Source of the DNA: Scybalocola_A sp900557175
Lineage (GTDB): Bacteria > Bacillota > Clostridia > Lachnospirales > Lachnospiraceae
DNA length: 64,000 nt
Assembly (NCBI GenBank): GCA_937890745.1
Contig: CALADH010000090.1
Span: 21,273 to 85,272, forward strand
Reading direction: 5' to 3'
Part shown: positions 36,832-45,736 of the stretch, piece after piece
Layout: the number at the start of each line of letters is the position of its first letter
Position numbering within the stretch: the stretch's first letter is position 1
The notes under the pieces: generated by a model
Told to the model about the DNA's origin: nothing
What the model saw: the letters and a program-made list of their open reading frames with translations, nothing else
Databases searched by the model: none
Position numbers and translations under genes: made by a program

Positions 36832-39543
36832 ATGGGCGTACAAAAGCCAGAAAATTTAAAGGGACATATATGCGCGGCGCTTTTAGCCCACGTCGATGCC
36901 GGGAAAACTACACTGTCGGAGAGTATTTTGTACACGACAGGCAGTATACGAAAACTGGGACGCGTGGATCATAAAGACGCCTTTTTAGATACGCACGAAC
37001 TGGAGCGGGCGAGAGGAATTACAATTTTTTCAAAGCAGGCAGGATTTGAGCTTTCAGGGAAGCGTGTAACGCTCTTAGATACGCCGGGACATGTGGATTT
37101 CTCGGCAGAGATGGAGAGGACACTTTCGGTACTTGACTATGCGGTGCTTTTAATCAGCGGCGCCGACGGTATTCAGGGACATGTGGAGACGCTGTGGCAT
37201 CTTCTGAAAAGATATGATATTCCGACATTTATTTTTGTCAATAAAATGGATCAGCCGGGGACGGACAAGGCCTGCCTTTTAGATATACTTGCAAGGCGGC
37301 TGGACAGCCGATGTGTTGATTTTAGCGGCAGTCAGCCGGAGGCGGATTTTTTTGAAAATATTGCGATGTGCGATGAGACGGTGCTTGAGCGTTATCTTGA
37401 TTGCGGGATGATTTCAGATGATATAATCGCTGAGCTTATTAAAGAGCGGAAGGTATTTCCGTGTTATTTCGGCTCGGCTTTAAAAATGGATGGCATCTCG
37501 GAATTTCTGGATGGTTTTGATCGGTATACAAGGTGTCCGCAGTGGCCGGAAGCTTTCGGGGCGAAGGTTTATAAAATTGCGAGAGATGATAAGGGCGCGC
37601 GGCTCACATATATGAAAATTACAGGCGGCAGCCTTAAAGTAAAGATGATGCTCACAAATGGCGGCAGCAGCGATGTGTGGGAGGAGAAGGCAGACCAGTT
37701 AAGAATCTATTCCGGCAGCAACTATAGGACAGTCAATGAAGTCTTTGCCGGTGAAATATGTGCGGTGACGGGACTTACAAGAACGTATGCCGGACAGGGA
37801 CTTGGCATTGAGCAGGCATCAGGCATGCCTGTTTTAGAGCCGGTGATGACGTATAAGATGTCGCTGCCGCCGTCAGTGAATGTCAATGAAGCGCTGACAA
37901 AGCTTAGGCAGCTGGAGGAGGAAATTCCTGAGCTTCGTATTGCATGGAATGAAAAGCTTGCAGAAATTCATGCGCAGGTCATGGGAACAGTTCAGATAGA
38001 GGTTCTTACAAGCCTTATTAAAGAACGCTTTGGGTTTGATATTTCTTTTGATTCGGGAAGTATCGTTTATAAAGAAACGATAGAAAATATTTGTGAGGGC
38101 GTCGGACATTTTGAGCCGTTGAGGCATTATGCGGAAGTCCATTTAAAGCTGGAACCGGGTGAGCGGGGCAGTGGTCTTGTATTTGACACGGAGTGCAGCG
38201 AGGATATGCTTGACAGAAACTGGCAGCGGCTGATTCTCACACATTTGGCAGAGAAGCAGCATGTCGGGGTATTGACCGGATCGGAAATTACAGATATGAA
38301 AATTACACTGATTTCAGGAAGGGCTCATTTAAAGCATACAGAGGGCGGCGATTTCAGACAGGCAACTTACAGGGCAGTGCGCCACGGATTAAAGTGTGCC
38401 AAAAGTGTGCTTCTTGAACCGGTTTATGCATTCAGGCTCGAGGTGCCAAAGGAAAATGCAGGACGGGCACTTGCAGATATTCAAAAAATGTACGGCAGCT
38501 TTGAGCCGCCTGAAATTTCAGATGAGATGACAGTGATTACAGGACATGCGCCGGTTTTTAATATGCGTGATTATCAGGCCGAGGTGACGGCTTATACAAA
38601 AGGCAGGGGAAGACTGGCGGCTTCTTTGGGCGGCTATGAGCCGTGCCATAATGCGGAAGAAGTTATTGCAGCAGCAGACTATGATTCTGAGAGAGATTTG
38701 GACAACCCGACAGGCTCGGTATTTTGCGCTCACGGTGCAGGCTTTGTTGTGCCGTGGCAGCAGGTGACATCTTACATGCACCTTGAGGGCATGAAGGAAA
38801 AGACGGATAAAAAGCTGCTGTCTGAAGCTTTTCCTAAAAATACGTCATCTATCGGCATTGCTGATGATAAGGAGCTTGAAGAAATTTTTTCAAGAACATA
38901 TGGGCCTGTGAAGCGGGACAGAAATCATTTTAACAGAAGCAGTGATATATTGCGCCGGGAAAATCGTGAGACAAAAGACAATGCGTCAAAGAAAGAGAAG
39001 ACATCGGTGAAGGAATATCTTCTTGTAGACGGCTACAATATTATCTTTGCGTGGGATGATTTAAAAGAGCTTGCCAAAGTTAATATTGACAGTGCCAGAA
39101 CGAAGCTGATGGATATTTTATGCAATTATCAGGGCTTTAAGAAAAATATTTTGATTCTTGTGTTTGATGCTTATCGCGTTGACGGGCATCCGGGAGAGAT
39201 TTCAACATATAAAAATATTTTTGTTGTTTATACGAAAGCGGCGGAAACAGCCGATCAATATATTGAAAAGACAGTCCATGAAATCGGGCGCAGGCATCAT
39301 GTGACAGTGGCAACGTCAGATGCCCTTGAACAGGTCATTATTCTCGGGCAGGGCGCTGCCCGTATTTCGACCCGTGGTTTGAGGGATGAAATTGAGACGG
39401 CAAAAGCCGAGATGCGAAAAGTTTATATGAATAAAGAAGGCAGCTGCGGCCATTATCTGCTTTCAGCACTTCCGAAGGAAGAACAGGCAATGATGGAAGC
39501 GGTGCGTCTCGGACATCATAAAATGGAAGAAAAAAATAATTGA
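36832..39543 (+). CDS. Tet(M)-like translational GTPase fused to a YacP/Rae1-like NYN nuclease, 903 aa
   Basis: Residues 1-650 have the layout of ribosomal protection proteins and EF-G. These show G1 AHVDAGKTT (19-27), a G2-like RGIT, G3 DTPGHVD, G4 NKMD, then domains II to V. A linker of about 70 residues follows. The last 170 residues start with EYLLVDGYNIIFAWDDL and contain DAYRVDGHPG, YTKAAETADQYIEK and TSDALEQVIILGQGA. They match the YacP family (NYN/PIN fold), of which Bacillus Rae1 cleaves mRNA in the ribosomal A site. A fusion of an A-site GTPase and an A-site nuclease is striking. It may rescue or quality-check stalled ribosomes rather than give tetracycline resistance. A similar fusion may occur in other Clostridia. 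Confidence 0.9.
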   Translation: MGVQKPENLKGHICAALLAHVDAGKTTLSESILYTTGSIRKLGRVDHKDAFLDTHELERARGITIFSKQAGFELSGKRVTLLDTPGHVDFSAEMERTLSVLDYAVLLISGADGIQGHVETLWHLLKRYDIPTFIFVNKMDQPGTDKACLLDILARRLDSRCVDFSGSQPEADFFENIAMCDETVLERYLDCGMISDDIIAELIKERKVFPCYFGSALKMDGISEFLDGFDRYTRCPQWPEAFGAKVYKIARDDKGARLTYMKITGGSLKVKMMLTNGGSSDVWEEKADQLRIYSGSNYRTVNEVFAGEICAVTGLTRTYAGQGLGIEQASGMPVLEPVMTYKMSLPPSVNVNEALTKLRQLEEEIPELRIAWNEKLAEIHAQVMGTVQIEVLTSLIKERFGFDISFDSGSIVYKETIENICEGVGHFEPLRHYAEVHLKLEPGERGSGLVFDTECSEDMLDRNWQRLILTHLAEKQHVGVLTGSEITDMKITLISGRAHLKHTEGGDFRQATYRAVRHGLKCAKSVLLEPVYAFRLEVPKENAGRALADIQKMYGSFEPPEISDEMTVITGHAPVFNMRDYQAEVTAYTKGRGRLAASLGGYEPCHNAEEVIAAADYDSERDLDNPTGSVFCAHGAGFVVPWQQVTSYMHLEGMKEKTDKKLLSEAFPKNTSSIGIADDKELEEIFSRTYGPVKRDRNHFNRSSDILRRENRETKDNASKKEKTSVKEYLLVDGYNIIFAWDDLKELAKVNIDSARTKLMDILCNYQGFKKNILILVFDAYRVDGHPGEISTYKNIFVVYTKAAETADQYIEKTVHEIGRRHHVTVATSDALEQVIILGQGAARISTRGLRDEIETAKAEMRKVYMNKEGSCGHYLLSALPKEEQAMMEAVRLGHHKMEEKNN

Positions 39544-39608
39544 TGGGTAGAAAATGGTGTGTTAGTATAAAAAATGTTGGAAGCAAAAGATCATAAGGAG
39601 GTATCGGT

Positions 39609-40532
39609 ATGAATTATTATAAATCAGCGGCGGATATGATTGGCGGCACACCGCTTTTAGAATTAAAACAAAAAGATGTACAGGCACGGGTGTTTGCAAA
39701 GGTTGAAGGAATGAATCCGGCCGGAAGCATTAAAGACAGGGCAGCGCTCTATATGATTAAGGACGCTGAGGCAGACGGAAGATTAAAGAAGGGTTCGGTC
39801 ATTATTGAGCCGACAAGCGGCAATACGGGGATAGGACTTGCATCAATTGCGGCAGCAAGAGGATATAGGATTATTATTGTGATGCCGGATACGATGAGTG
39901 TAGAGCGGAGAAATCTTATGAAGGCTTATGGCGCCGAGCTTGTGCTGTCAGAAGGCGCTAAAGGTATGAAGGGCGCTATTGAAAAGGCAGAGGCATTAGC
40001 AGGTGAGATACCGGACAGCTTTATTGCCGGACAGTTTGTGAATTCGTCAAATGCAAAGGCGCATTACGAGATGACAGGCCCTGAGATTTGGGATGATATG
40101 GACGGTAAGGTTGATATTTTTGTGGCCGGCGTTGGTACCGGCGGTACAATTACAGGTGCAGGCACATATTTAAAAGAAAAAAATCCGGATATCCGTATTG
40201 TGGCTGTGGAGCCGGAAGCTTCGCCGGTGCTTTCAGGAGGTTCTGCCGGACCTCATAAAATACAGGGGATCGGTGCCGGTTTTGTGCCGGAAATTCTTGA
40301 TACAAAGGTGTATGATGAAGTTATTACCGTGAGCAATGAAGACGCTATAAAAACAGGGGCGGATATTGCAAAGACAGAAGGTATTTTAGTTGGTATATCT
40401 TCAGGCGCCGCCGTTTTTGCGGCGAGACAGCTTGCGTGCCGTCCTGAAAATGCGGGAAAAAATATTGTTGTCATTTTGCCGGACAACGGAGACCGTTATT
40501 TGTCAACGCCGATGTTTGCGGGGGAGGCGTAA
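39609..40532 (+). CDS. cysK: cysteine synthase (O-acetylserine sulfhydrylase)
   Basis: A PLP enzyme that makes cysteine from O-acetylserine and sulfide. The cofactor lysine lies in [11 protein letters not shown] (about 38-48), followed by PTSGNTGIG and the glycine loop [10 protein letters not shown]. The C-terminal SSGAAV binds the cofactor pyridine. An AAGGAGG site precedes ATG 39609. Length (307) is typical. A CysM-type enzyme cannot be excluded. Confidence 0.94.
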   Translation: MNYYKSAADMIGGTPLLELKQKDVQARVFAKVEGMNPAGSIKDRAALYMIKDAEADGRLKKGSVIIEPTSGNTGIGLASIAAARGYRIIIVMPDTMSVERRNLMKAYGAELVLSEGAKGMKGAIEKAEALAGEIPDSFIAGQFVNSSNAKAHYEMTGPEIWDDMDGKVDIFVAGVGTGGTITGAGTYLKEKNPDIRIVAVEPEASPVLSGGSAGPHKIQGIGAGFVPEILDTKVYDEVITVSNEDAIKTGADIAKTEGILVGISSGAAVFAARQLACRPENAGKNIVVILPDNGDRYLSTPMFAGEA

Positions 40533-40534
40533 AA

Positions 40535-41038
40535 ATGTATGATAAATTAACTGAAAGTGATATTGAAAAGCTTAAAGAGGAGATTGAATACCGGAAGCTT
40601 GTCGTCAGAAAGAATGCGATCGCGGCAGTGAAAGAGGCGAGAGAACACGGCGATTTAAGTGAGAATTTCGAATATCATGCGGCAAAAAAGGATAAGAATA
40701 GAAATGAGAGCCGTATCCGTTATTTAGAGCGGATGGTTCGGACAGCGCAGGTCATTGAGGATCATTCGGCAGAGGATGAGGTCGGTATGAATAATACAGT
40801 CCGCCTCTATTTTGAAGATGATGACGAGGAAGAAACATACAAGCTTGTGACAACCATCCGCGAGGATTCGCTGGCAGGACGTATAAGCAATGAATCGCCG
40901 ATTGGCCGCGCAATTATGGGGCATAAGGCCGGTGACCGTGTGTATGTCAGAGTCAATGACAGCTGTGGTTATTATGTTGTCATTCGTTCAATTGAAAAAA
41001 CGACAGATGACAGTGATGACAGAATAAGGGGCTATTAA
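40535..41038 (+). CDS. greA: GreA/GreB family transcription elongation factor
   Basis: The coiled-coil tip has EHGDLSENFEYHAAKKDK, in which the conserved acidic residues needed for stimulating RNA cleavage in stalled RNA polymerase are present. The C-terminal domain ends with a typical FKBP-like segment (SPIGRAIMGHKAGDRVYV). Length (167) is slightly longer than usual GreA. It starts two bases after cysK, so they are probably co-transcribed. The cell may have another GreA; this copy is more divergent at both ends. Confidence 0.85.
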   Translation: MYDKLTESDIEKLKEEIEYRKLVVRKNAIAAVKEAREHGDLSENFEYHAAKKDKNRNESRIRYLERMVRTAQVIEDHSAEDEVGMNNTVRLYFEDDDEEETYKLVTTIREDSLAGRISNESPIGRAIMGHKAGDRVYVRVNDSCGYYVVIRSIEKTTDDSDDRIRGY

Positions 41039-41066
41039 ATTGAAGGATGTATAGGGAGGAGAGCAT

Positions 41067-41390
41067 ATGATTTTTGCTTTTATCGGCTGGGAGATTATCG
41101 GCGCCGGCTTCGGAGCGCTTGGTATCTACACGCTTTTTTCAAAGAAAGCGAGGCGGTACTGGGCGAACGTCAGTAAAAAAATTGAAGTGACAGATGTAAA
41201 AAAATACAATCGGACGGCAGGGGCGCTTTGGCTTATGTTTTCAGCAATTTTTTGTCTGCTCGGACTGCCGCTTTTAATCGGTCAGGATACACCGTGGGCA
41301 ATTCTCACATGTATTGGCGCTATGCTTGATAGCATCTTTATCATGGCCGGACTTTCGCTGGCAGAAGGCAAATATGAAAAAAGAAATTAG
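41067..41390 (+). CDS. small membrane protein, DUF3784-like
   Basis: Three membrane helices lie at about 3-23, 51-69 and 77-97. The first loop has FSKKARRYWANVSKK and VTDVKKYNRTAGALW, a pattern common in the DUF3784 family of Clostridia. The function is unknown. A GGGAGGAG site precedes ATG 41067. It is probably the last gene of the cysK-greA group. Confidence 0.7.
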   Translation: MIFAFIGWEIIGAGFGALGIYTLFSKKARRYWANVSKKIEVTDVKKYNRTAGALWLMFSAIFCLLGLPLLIGQDTPWAILTCIGAMLDSIFIMAGLSLAEGKYEKRN

Positions 41391-41407
41391 GTATTTGTCG
41401 AATTTTA

Positions 41408-41436
41408 GTGACAGACCGGAAAAAATGTGCTAAAAT
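41408..41436 (+). promoter_or_regulatory. promoter of the CofE-like gene
   Basis: GTGACA at 41408-41413, a 17-base spacer and TAAAAT at 41431-41436, leaving a 5' leader of roughly 108 bases before the start codon. Confidence 0.65.
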
Positions 41437-41454
41437 AGTTGCGCGATTTAATAA

Positions 41455-41520
41455 TGGGAGCTTGTGTGAAAGCTTCCGGGAAGCTGATGTCGGGCTTTCA
41501 TAAGCCCGAACACCATAGAT
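41455..41520 (+). promoter_or_regulatory. structured 5' leader of the CofE-like gene
   Basis: Two hairpins can be drawn. One pairs GGAGCTT and AAGCTTCC near 41457-41482. The other is TCGGGCTT-TCAT-AAGCCCGA at 41489-41508, an 8-bp perfect stem. They end well before the AGGAGG ribosome binding site. No known riboswitch consensus was recognised. Confidence 0.4.
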
Positions 41521-41551
41521 AAATATCATTATGATTTCAGGAGGAATAGAG

Positions 41552-42751
41552 ATGGAAAGACTCGTTGGAACAGTTTCAAGAGGTGTGAGAGCGCCGATTA
41601 TTAGACAGGGCGATGATCTTGCGGCAATCGTTGTAGATTCTGTCCTTGCAGCAGCAAAAAGTGAAGGCTTTGAGTTAAGAGATAAGGATGTTATCGCCGT
41701 GACAGAGGCCGTTGTGGCAAGAGCACAGGGAAACTACGCAACTGTAGCACAGATTGCAAAGGATGTTAAAGCAAAGTTTGGCGACGAGACTGTTGGCGTG
41801 CTTTTCCCTATTTTGAGCCGTAACCGTTTTGCAATCTGTTTAAAAGGTATTGCAAGCGGCTGTAAGAAAGTCGTGCTTATGTTAAGCTATCCGTCAGATG
41901 AAGTCGGCAACCATTTAGTATCTTTGGATGATTTGGATGCGGCGGGCGTAAATCCGTGGAGTGATGTGCTTACAGAAGAAAAGTACAGAGCACTTTTCGG
42001 CTATAAAAAGCATACATTTACAGGTGTGGATTATGTTGAATATTATAAACAGCTCATTAAAGACTGCGGTGCAGAAGTTGAGATTGTTTTTGCAAATAAT
42101 CCAAAGGCTATTTTAGAATATACAGATTGTGTACTTTCATGTGATATTCATACAAGAGTGCGTACAAAGAGAATTTTAAAGGAAGCCGGCGCAAAGCTTG
42201 TTTATACATTGGATGATATTATGACAGAAAGCATTGACGGCAGCGGCTATAATGACAAATACGGTCTTTTAGGCTCCAATAAAGCGACAGAAGACAGCGT
42301 AAAGCTGTTCCCTATTCAATGTGATGAAATCGTAGAGCGCATTCAGAAATCTATCATCGAAAAGACAGGCAAGCATGTTGAAGTTATGGTTTACGGCGAC
42401 GGTGCATTTAAAGATCCTGTAGGAAAGATTTGGGAGCTTGCAGATCCGGTTGTATCTCCGGCTTATACAGCAGGTCTTGAGGGTACGCCAAACGAAGTGA
42501 AGTTAAAATATCTTGCAGACAATGACTTTGCTGATTTATCGGGTGATGCCCTAAAGAGCGCGATTTCCGAATATATTCGTGAAAAAGATGAAAAAGCGGA
42601 AAGCCTTACAGGAAATATGGTTTCTCAGGGAACAACACCGAGAAGACTGACAGACTTAATCGGTTCACTGGCAGATTTAACATCCGGCAGCGGCGATAAA
42701 GGTACACCGATTATTTTAGTTCAGGGCTATTTTGACAACTATACAAAATAA
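41552..42751 (+). CDS. CofE-like F420-0:glutamate ligase family protein, 399 aa
   Basis: The start is ATG 41552 after AGGAGG; an in-frame ATG at 41531 lies ahead of the site. The opening (TVSRGVRAPIIRQGDDLAAIVVDSV) and DVIAVTEAVVARAQGNY match the CofE/FbiB family that adds glutamate to coenzyme F420-0. No other F420 gene is seen, and this group of bacteria is not known for F420. A related ligase on a different acceptor is therefore more likely. It is monocistronic with its own promoter and a strong terminator. The protein is longer than CofE (about 250 residues). Confidence 0.8.
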   Translation: MERLVGTVSRGVRAPIIRQGDDLAAIVVDSVLAAAKSEGFELRDKDVIAVTEAVVARAQGNYATVAQIAKDVKAKFGDETVGVLFPILSRNRFAICLKGIASGCKKVVLMLSYPSDEVGNHLVSLDDLDAAGVNPWSDVLTEEKYRALFGYKKHTFTGVDYVEYYKQLIKDCGAEVEIVFANNPKAILEYTDCVLSCDIHTRVRTKRILKEAGAKLVYTLDDIMTESIDGSGYNDKYGLLGSNKATEDSVKLFPIQCDEIVERIQKSIIEKTGKHVEVMVYGDGAFKDPVGKIWELADPVVSPAYTAGLEGTPNEVKLKYLADNDFADLSGDALKSAISEYIREKDEKAESLTGNMVSQGTTPRRLTDLIGSLADLTSGSGDKGTPIILVQGYFDNYTK

Positions 42752-42775
42752 ACGCATCCTGTTTTGGAGATGCTT

Positions 42776-42805
42776 AAAGAGGCGGTGCCACGGCACCGCC
42801 TCTTT
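42776..42805. terminator. strong bidirectional terminator after the CofE-like gene
   Basis: A perfect 14-bp stem (AAAGAGGCGGTGCC and GGCACCGCCTCTTT) with a two-base loop. The ends are A-rich on the left and T-rich on the right, so it can stop transcription from either side, including the SDR gene. Confidence 0.88.
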
Positions 42806-42830
42806 GACGACATGGGATTGTAGAAATTTT

Positions 42831-43568
42831 TTAAATCCAGCCGCCATCCATTGTGATCACCTGACCGGTCAGATATTTCGGGGCGTCGATCAGCTGACAG
42901 ATAAGTTGTGCGGCTTCATCAGGACTTCCGAAGCGGCAGGCAGGGATTTCATCAGCAAGGGCAGTCCGCTCGTCTTCGGAAAGGCATTGGTTCATTTCGG
43001 TGTCAATAGCGCCGAAGGCGATGGCATTGACGGTGATGCCGCTTGGGGCAAGCTCTTTTGCAAGTGCCTTTGTAAAGCTTGTAATGGCACCTTTTGAGGC
43101 GGAATAGACAGCCTCGCAGGAAGCACCTACATTGCCCCATACAGAAGAAATATTAATAATACAGCCGGATTTTTTGTGTACCATTGCCGGGATGGCAAGG
43201 TGGCAGCATGTGAAAACAGATTCAGTATTTGTGCGCATGATGTGCTGCCACTGGGATGGCGTCATATCTGTAAAAAGTCCGATATGGGAAATACCGGCGT
43301 TGTTAATAAGAACGTCAATGCTGCCGAATTGTTCTTTGGCAGCGGCAAAAATGGCTGCCATGGCATCATAATCCGAGGCGTCGGCAGTAAAAGTGAGACA
43401 TTGGCTGCCAAAAGCTCTGGCGATGTCGGCTGTTTTATTCAGGGCAGCCGTATTTTGACGGCAGGTCAGTATAAGCCGGCACCCGTACCGGGCAAGTAAA
43501 AGGGCAGCGGCCCGGCCGATGCCGCGGGAAGCGCCCGTAATTAAAATGGTCGTGTGTTCGTTTATCAT
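42831..43568 (-). CDS. short-chain dehydrogenase/reductase (FabG-like)
   Basis: The Rossmann motif TGASRGIG lies at about 11-18, NNAG at about 89-92, and the catalytic Ser, Tyr and Lys in SSVWGN and YSASKGA. The C-terminal MDGGW is typical of FabG-like enzymes. It reduces 3-oxoacyl or other carbonyl substrates with NAD(P)H. It stands alone, so the substrate is not known. Length (245) is normal. Confidence 0.9.
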   Translation of the reverse strand: MINEHTTILITGASRGIGRAAALLLARYGCRLILTCRQNTAALNKTADIARAFGSQCLTFTADASDYDAMAAIFAAAKEQFGSIDVLINNAGISHIGLFTDMTPSQWQHIMRTNTESVFTCCHLAIPAMVHKKSGCIINISSVWGNVGASCEAVYSASKGAITSFTKALAKELAPSGITVNAIAFGAIDTEMNQCLSEDERTALADEIPACRFGSPDEAAQLICQLIDAPKYLTGQVITMDGGWI

Positions 43569-43633
43569 AAAATACTCCTTTGCTGTAGAATGAGTTGTCT
43601 GTGATGCGCGCTATAATCGCATGGGATGTGCTC

Positions 43634-43663
43634 ATTATAGCATAATATTTGAAAAAATCCCAA
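43634..43663 (-). promoter_or_regulatory. promoter of the SDR gene
   Basis: Read on the minus strand: TTGGGA at 43663-43658, 18 bases, then TATAAT at 43639-43634 with an extended TG motif. The start codon of the SDR gene is 66 bases further on. Confidence 0.65.
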
Positions 43664-43780
43664 GTCAGAAAAAATAAAATGATTGATTTGAAACGTCAAA
43701 AATTTGTGAGGGTTTGTGCAAATTGTCAGTAAAATCTGTGGGTAAAAATTGCCTAAATCGTTAAAAATTTGTGTTTTCAC

Positions 43781-43809
43781 TTGACAAATGATAAATACGC
43801 AATTAAACT
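43781..43809 (+). promoter_or_regulatory. candidate promoter of the PucR-ftsEX genes
   Basis: A perfect TTGACA at 43781-43786, 17 bases, then TAAACT at 43804-43809. The 5' leader would be about 135 bases. The rest of the 43569-43949 gap is AT-rich with no other clear signal. Confidence 0.55.
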
Positions 43810-43949
43810 GTAATAGAAATTTAACAATTGCGGTGTAATGGTAAAAAAAAGCAGAAATTCCTCTTTATTTTTTGTGGTTTTTGCATTAAAATAATAATGA
43901 GCAGTCAGACGTAAAAAACAAAAATAATGATATAGGGGAGTGACGGCAT

Positions 43950-45038
43950 ATGATTTCAAATCAGGTTCTTCAAAATAGTATCGAAGGTTTAAAGGCTATC
44001 ACAAGAGTTGATTTATGTGTGATGGATACAGAGGGCAAGCTGCTTGCCTCAACGTTTGAGCTTTCAGACGGATATGAGAGCGCAGTGCTGGATTTTGTAA
44101 ATTCACCGGCAGACAGTCAGGTACTGGCCGGTTATCAGTTTTTTAAAGTATTTGATGAGCACCAGCTTGAGTTTGTTATTTTGGCAAAGGGTGACAGTGA
44201 CGATGTTTACATGGTCGGAAAAATCGCTTCCTTCCAGACACAAAATCTTCTTGTCGCATATAAAGAGCGGTTTGATAAGGATAATTTTATTAAAAATCTT
44301 TTGCTGGATAATTTGCTGCTGGTGGATATTTATAACCGTTCCAAAAAGCTGCACATCGAAACCGATGCAAAGAGAATTGTCATGATTATAGAGACAAATC
44401 TTGACAAGGAAGTGAATGCGCTTGAGATTGTCCGCGATGCCCTTGAGGTAAGCTCGAAGGAATTTGTGACAGCTGTCGATGAAAAGAATGTCATCATTGT
44501 TAAAGAGGTTGATGAAGATGAAACTTACGAGGATCTCTGTAAATATGCAAAAGGTGTGAAAGACATGCTTGTAGGTGCAGAGATGCCGGATGTGAGAGTT
44601 TCACTTGGAACAATTGTCGGTGAGATTAAAGATGTATCCCGTTCTTACAAGGAAGCGAAGATGACGCTTGATGTAGGAAGAATCTTTTACAGTGACCGCA
44701 CAGTTGTTGCTTATAGCAATCTCGGTATCGGCCGTCTTATTTATCAGCTTCCGATACCACTTTGCAAGATGTTTATTAAGGAAATTTTTGACGGAAAGTC
44801 ACCGGATGATTTCGATGAAGAAACTTTAACAACAATCAATAAGTTTTTTGAAAACAGCCTGAATGTTTCAGAAACATCAAGGCAGCTTTATATCCATAGA
44901 AATACACTCGTATACCGTCTTGACAAGCTTCAGAAAAGCACAGGACTTGATCTGCGTATTTTCGAGGATGCGATTACATTTAAGATAGCGCTGATGGTTG
45001 TGAAGTATATGAAGTATATGGAGACGTTTCAATACTAA
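43950..45038 (+). CDS. PucR/CdaR-type transcriptional regulator
   Basis: The C-terminal 60 residues are the PucR-type helix-turn-helix (FFENSLNVSETSRQLYIHRNTLVYRLDKLQKSTGLDL). The middle has a GGDEF-like region (VSLGTIVGEIKDVSRSYKEAKMTLDVGR) as in CdaR. The N-terminus (MISNQVLQNSIEGLKAITRVDLCVMDTEGKLLAST) resembles a sugar-diacid or small-molecule sensor domain. The gene lies 14 bases before ftsE on the same strand, so it may control cell division or wall remodelling genes. A GGGGAGTGA site precedes ATG. Confidence 0.85.
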   Translation: MISNQVLQNSIEGLKAITRVDLCVMDTEGKLLASTFELSDGYESAVLDFVNSPADSQVLAGYQFFKVFDEHQLEFVILAKGDSDDVYMVGKIASFQTQNLLVAYKERFDKDNFIKNLLLDNLLLVDIYNRSKKLHIETDAKRIVMIIETNLDKEVNALEIVRDALEVSSKEFVTAVDEKNVIIVKEVDEDETYEDLCKYAKGVKDMLVGAEMPDVRVSLGTIVGEIKDVSRSYKEAKMTLDVGRIFYSDRTVVAYSNLGIGRLIYQLPIPLCKMFIKEIFDGKSPDDFDEETLTTINKFFENSLNVSETSRQLYIHRNTLVYRLDKLQKSTGLDLRIFEDAITFKIALMVVKYMKYMETFQY

Positions 45039-45052
45039 GGAGGTAAAAGCCG

Positions 45053-45736
45053 ATGATTGCTTTGGATAATGTATATAAGACATATTCAACCGGTGTGTCT
45101 GCATTAAACGGCATCAGCTTAAGAATCAGAAAGGGCGAGTTTGTGTTTATCGTCGGCACAAGCGGCTCAGGAAAGACGACGTTATTTAAGTTACTTTTAA
45201 AGGAACTGGAGCCGACTTCAGGCGCCATTTTCATGAATAATCAAAATATCGGAAAGCTCAGAAGGAAAAGAGTGCCGAAGATGCGCCGCGGTATCGGCGT
45301 TGTATTTCAGGACTTCCGTCTTTTAAAGGACAGAACAGTTTTTGAAAATATTGCGTTTGCCATGCGTGTTGTCGGAAAGAGCACGAAGATGATTAAGGAC
45401 ACAGTGCCGCAGCTTTTAAATATTGTCGGACTGTCAGAAAAGGCCGACGCTTATCCGAAGGAACTCTCCGGCGGTGAGCAGCAAAGAGTTGCCTTAGCGC
45501 GTGCCCTTGCAAATAATCCACCGGTTATTTTGGCTGATGAGCCGACCGGTAACCTTGATCCTAAAAATGCGCTGGAAATTATGCGTCTGCTGGAAGAAAT
45601 TAATATGCGCGGTACAACAGTAATCGTTGTCACGCATAATAAGGATATCGTAGAAAAAATGCAGAAAAGAGTCATCACAATGAGCAACGGTGTGATTGTC
45701 AGTGATGAGGCAAAGGGTGGATATTATGAGGTTTAG
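45053..45736 (+). CDS. ftsE: cell division ATP-binding protein FtsE
   Basis: A small ABC ATPase with Walker [10 protein letters not shown] (35-43), Q-loop VVFQDFRLL, signature [15 protein letters not shown] and Walker [13 protein letters not shown]. FtsE works with FtsX to activate wall hydrolases during division or elongation. Length (227) and the immediate FtsX gene confirm the call. An AGGAGGTAA site precedes ATG 45053. Confidence 0.96.
   Translation: MIALDNVYKTYSTGVSALNGISLRIRKGEFVFIVGTSGSGKTTLFKLLLKELEPTSGAIFMNNQNIGKLRRKRVPKMRRGIGVVFQDFRLLKDRTVFENIAFAMRVVGKSTKMIKDTVPQLLNIVGLSEKADAYPKELSGGEQQRVALARALANNPPVILADEPTGNLDPKNALEIMRLLEEINMRGTTVIVVTHNKDIVEKMQKRVITMSNGVIVSDEAKGGYYEV

Noticed and set aside
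36832..39543. Tetracycline resistance gene tet(M)/tet(W)
   Set aside because: The GTPase part is only distantly similar and is fused to a nuclease domain. There is no sign of a transposon around it, so a housekeeping or rescue role is more likely.
42732..43097. Plus-strand frame over the SDR gene
   Set aside because: It passes through a terminator and mirrors the SDR gene, which has clear Rossmann and catalytic motifs on the minus strand.
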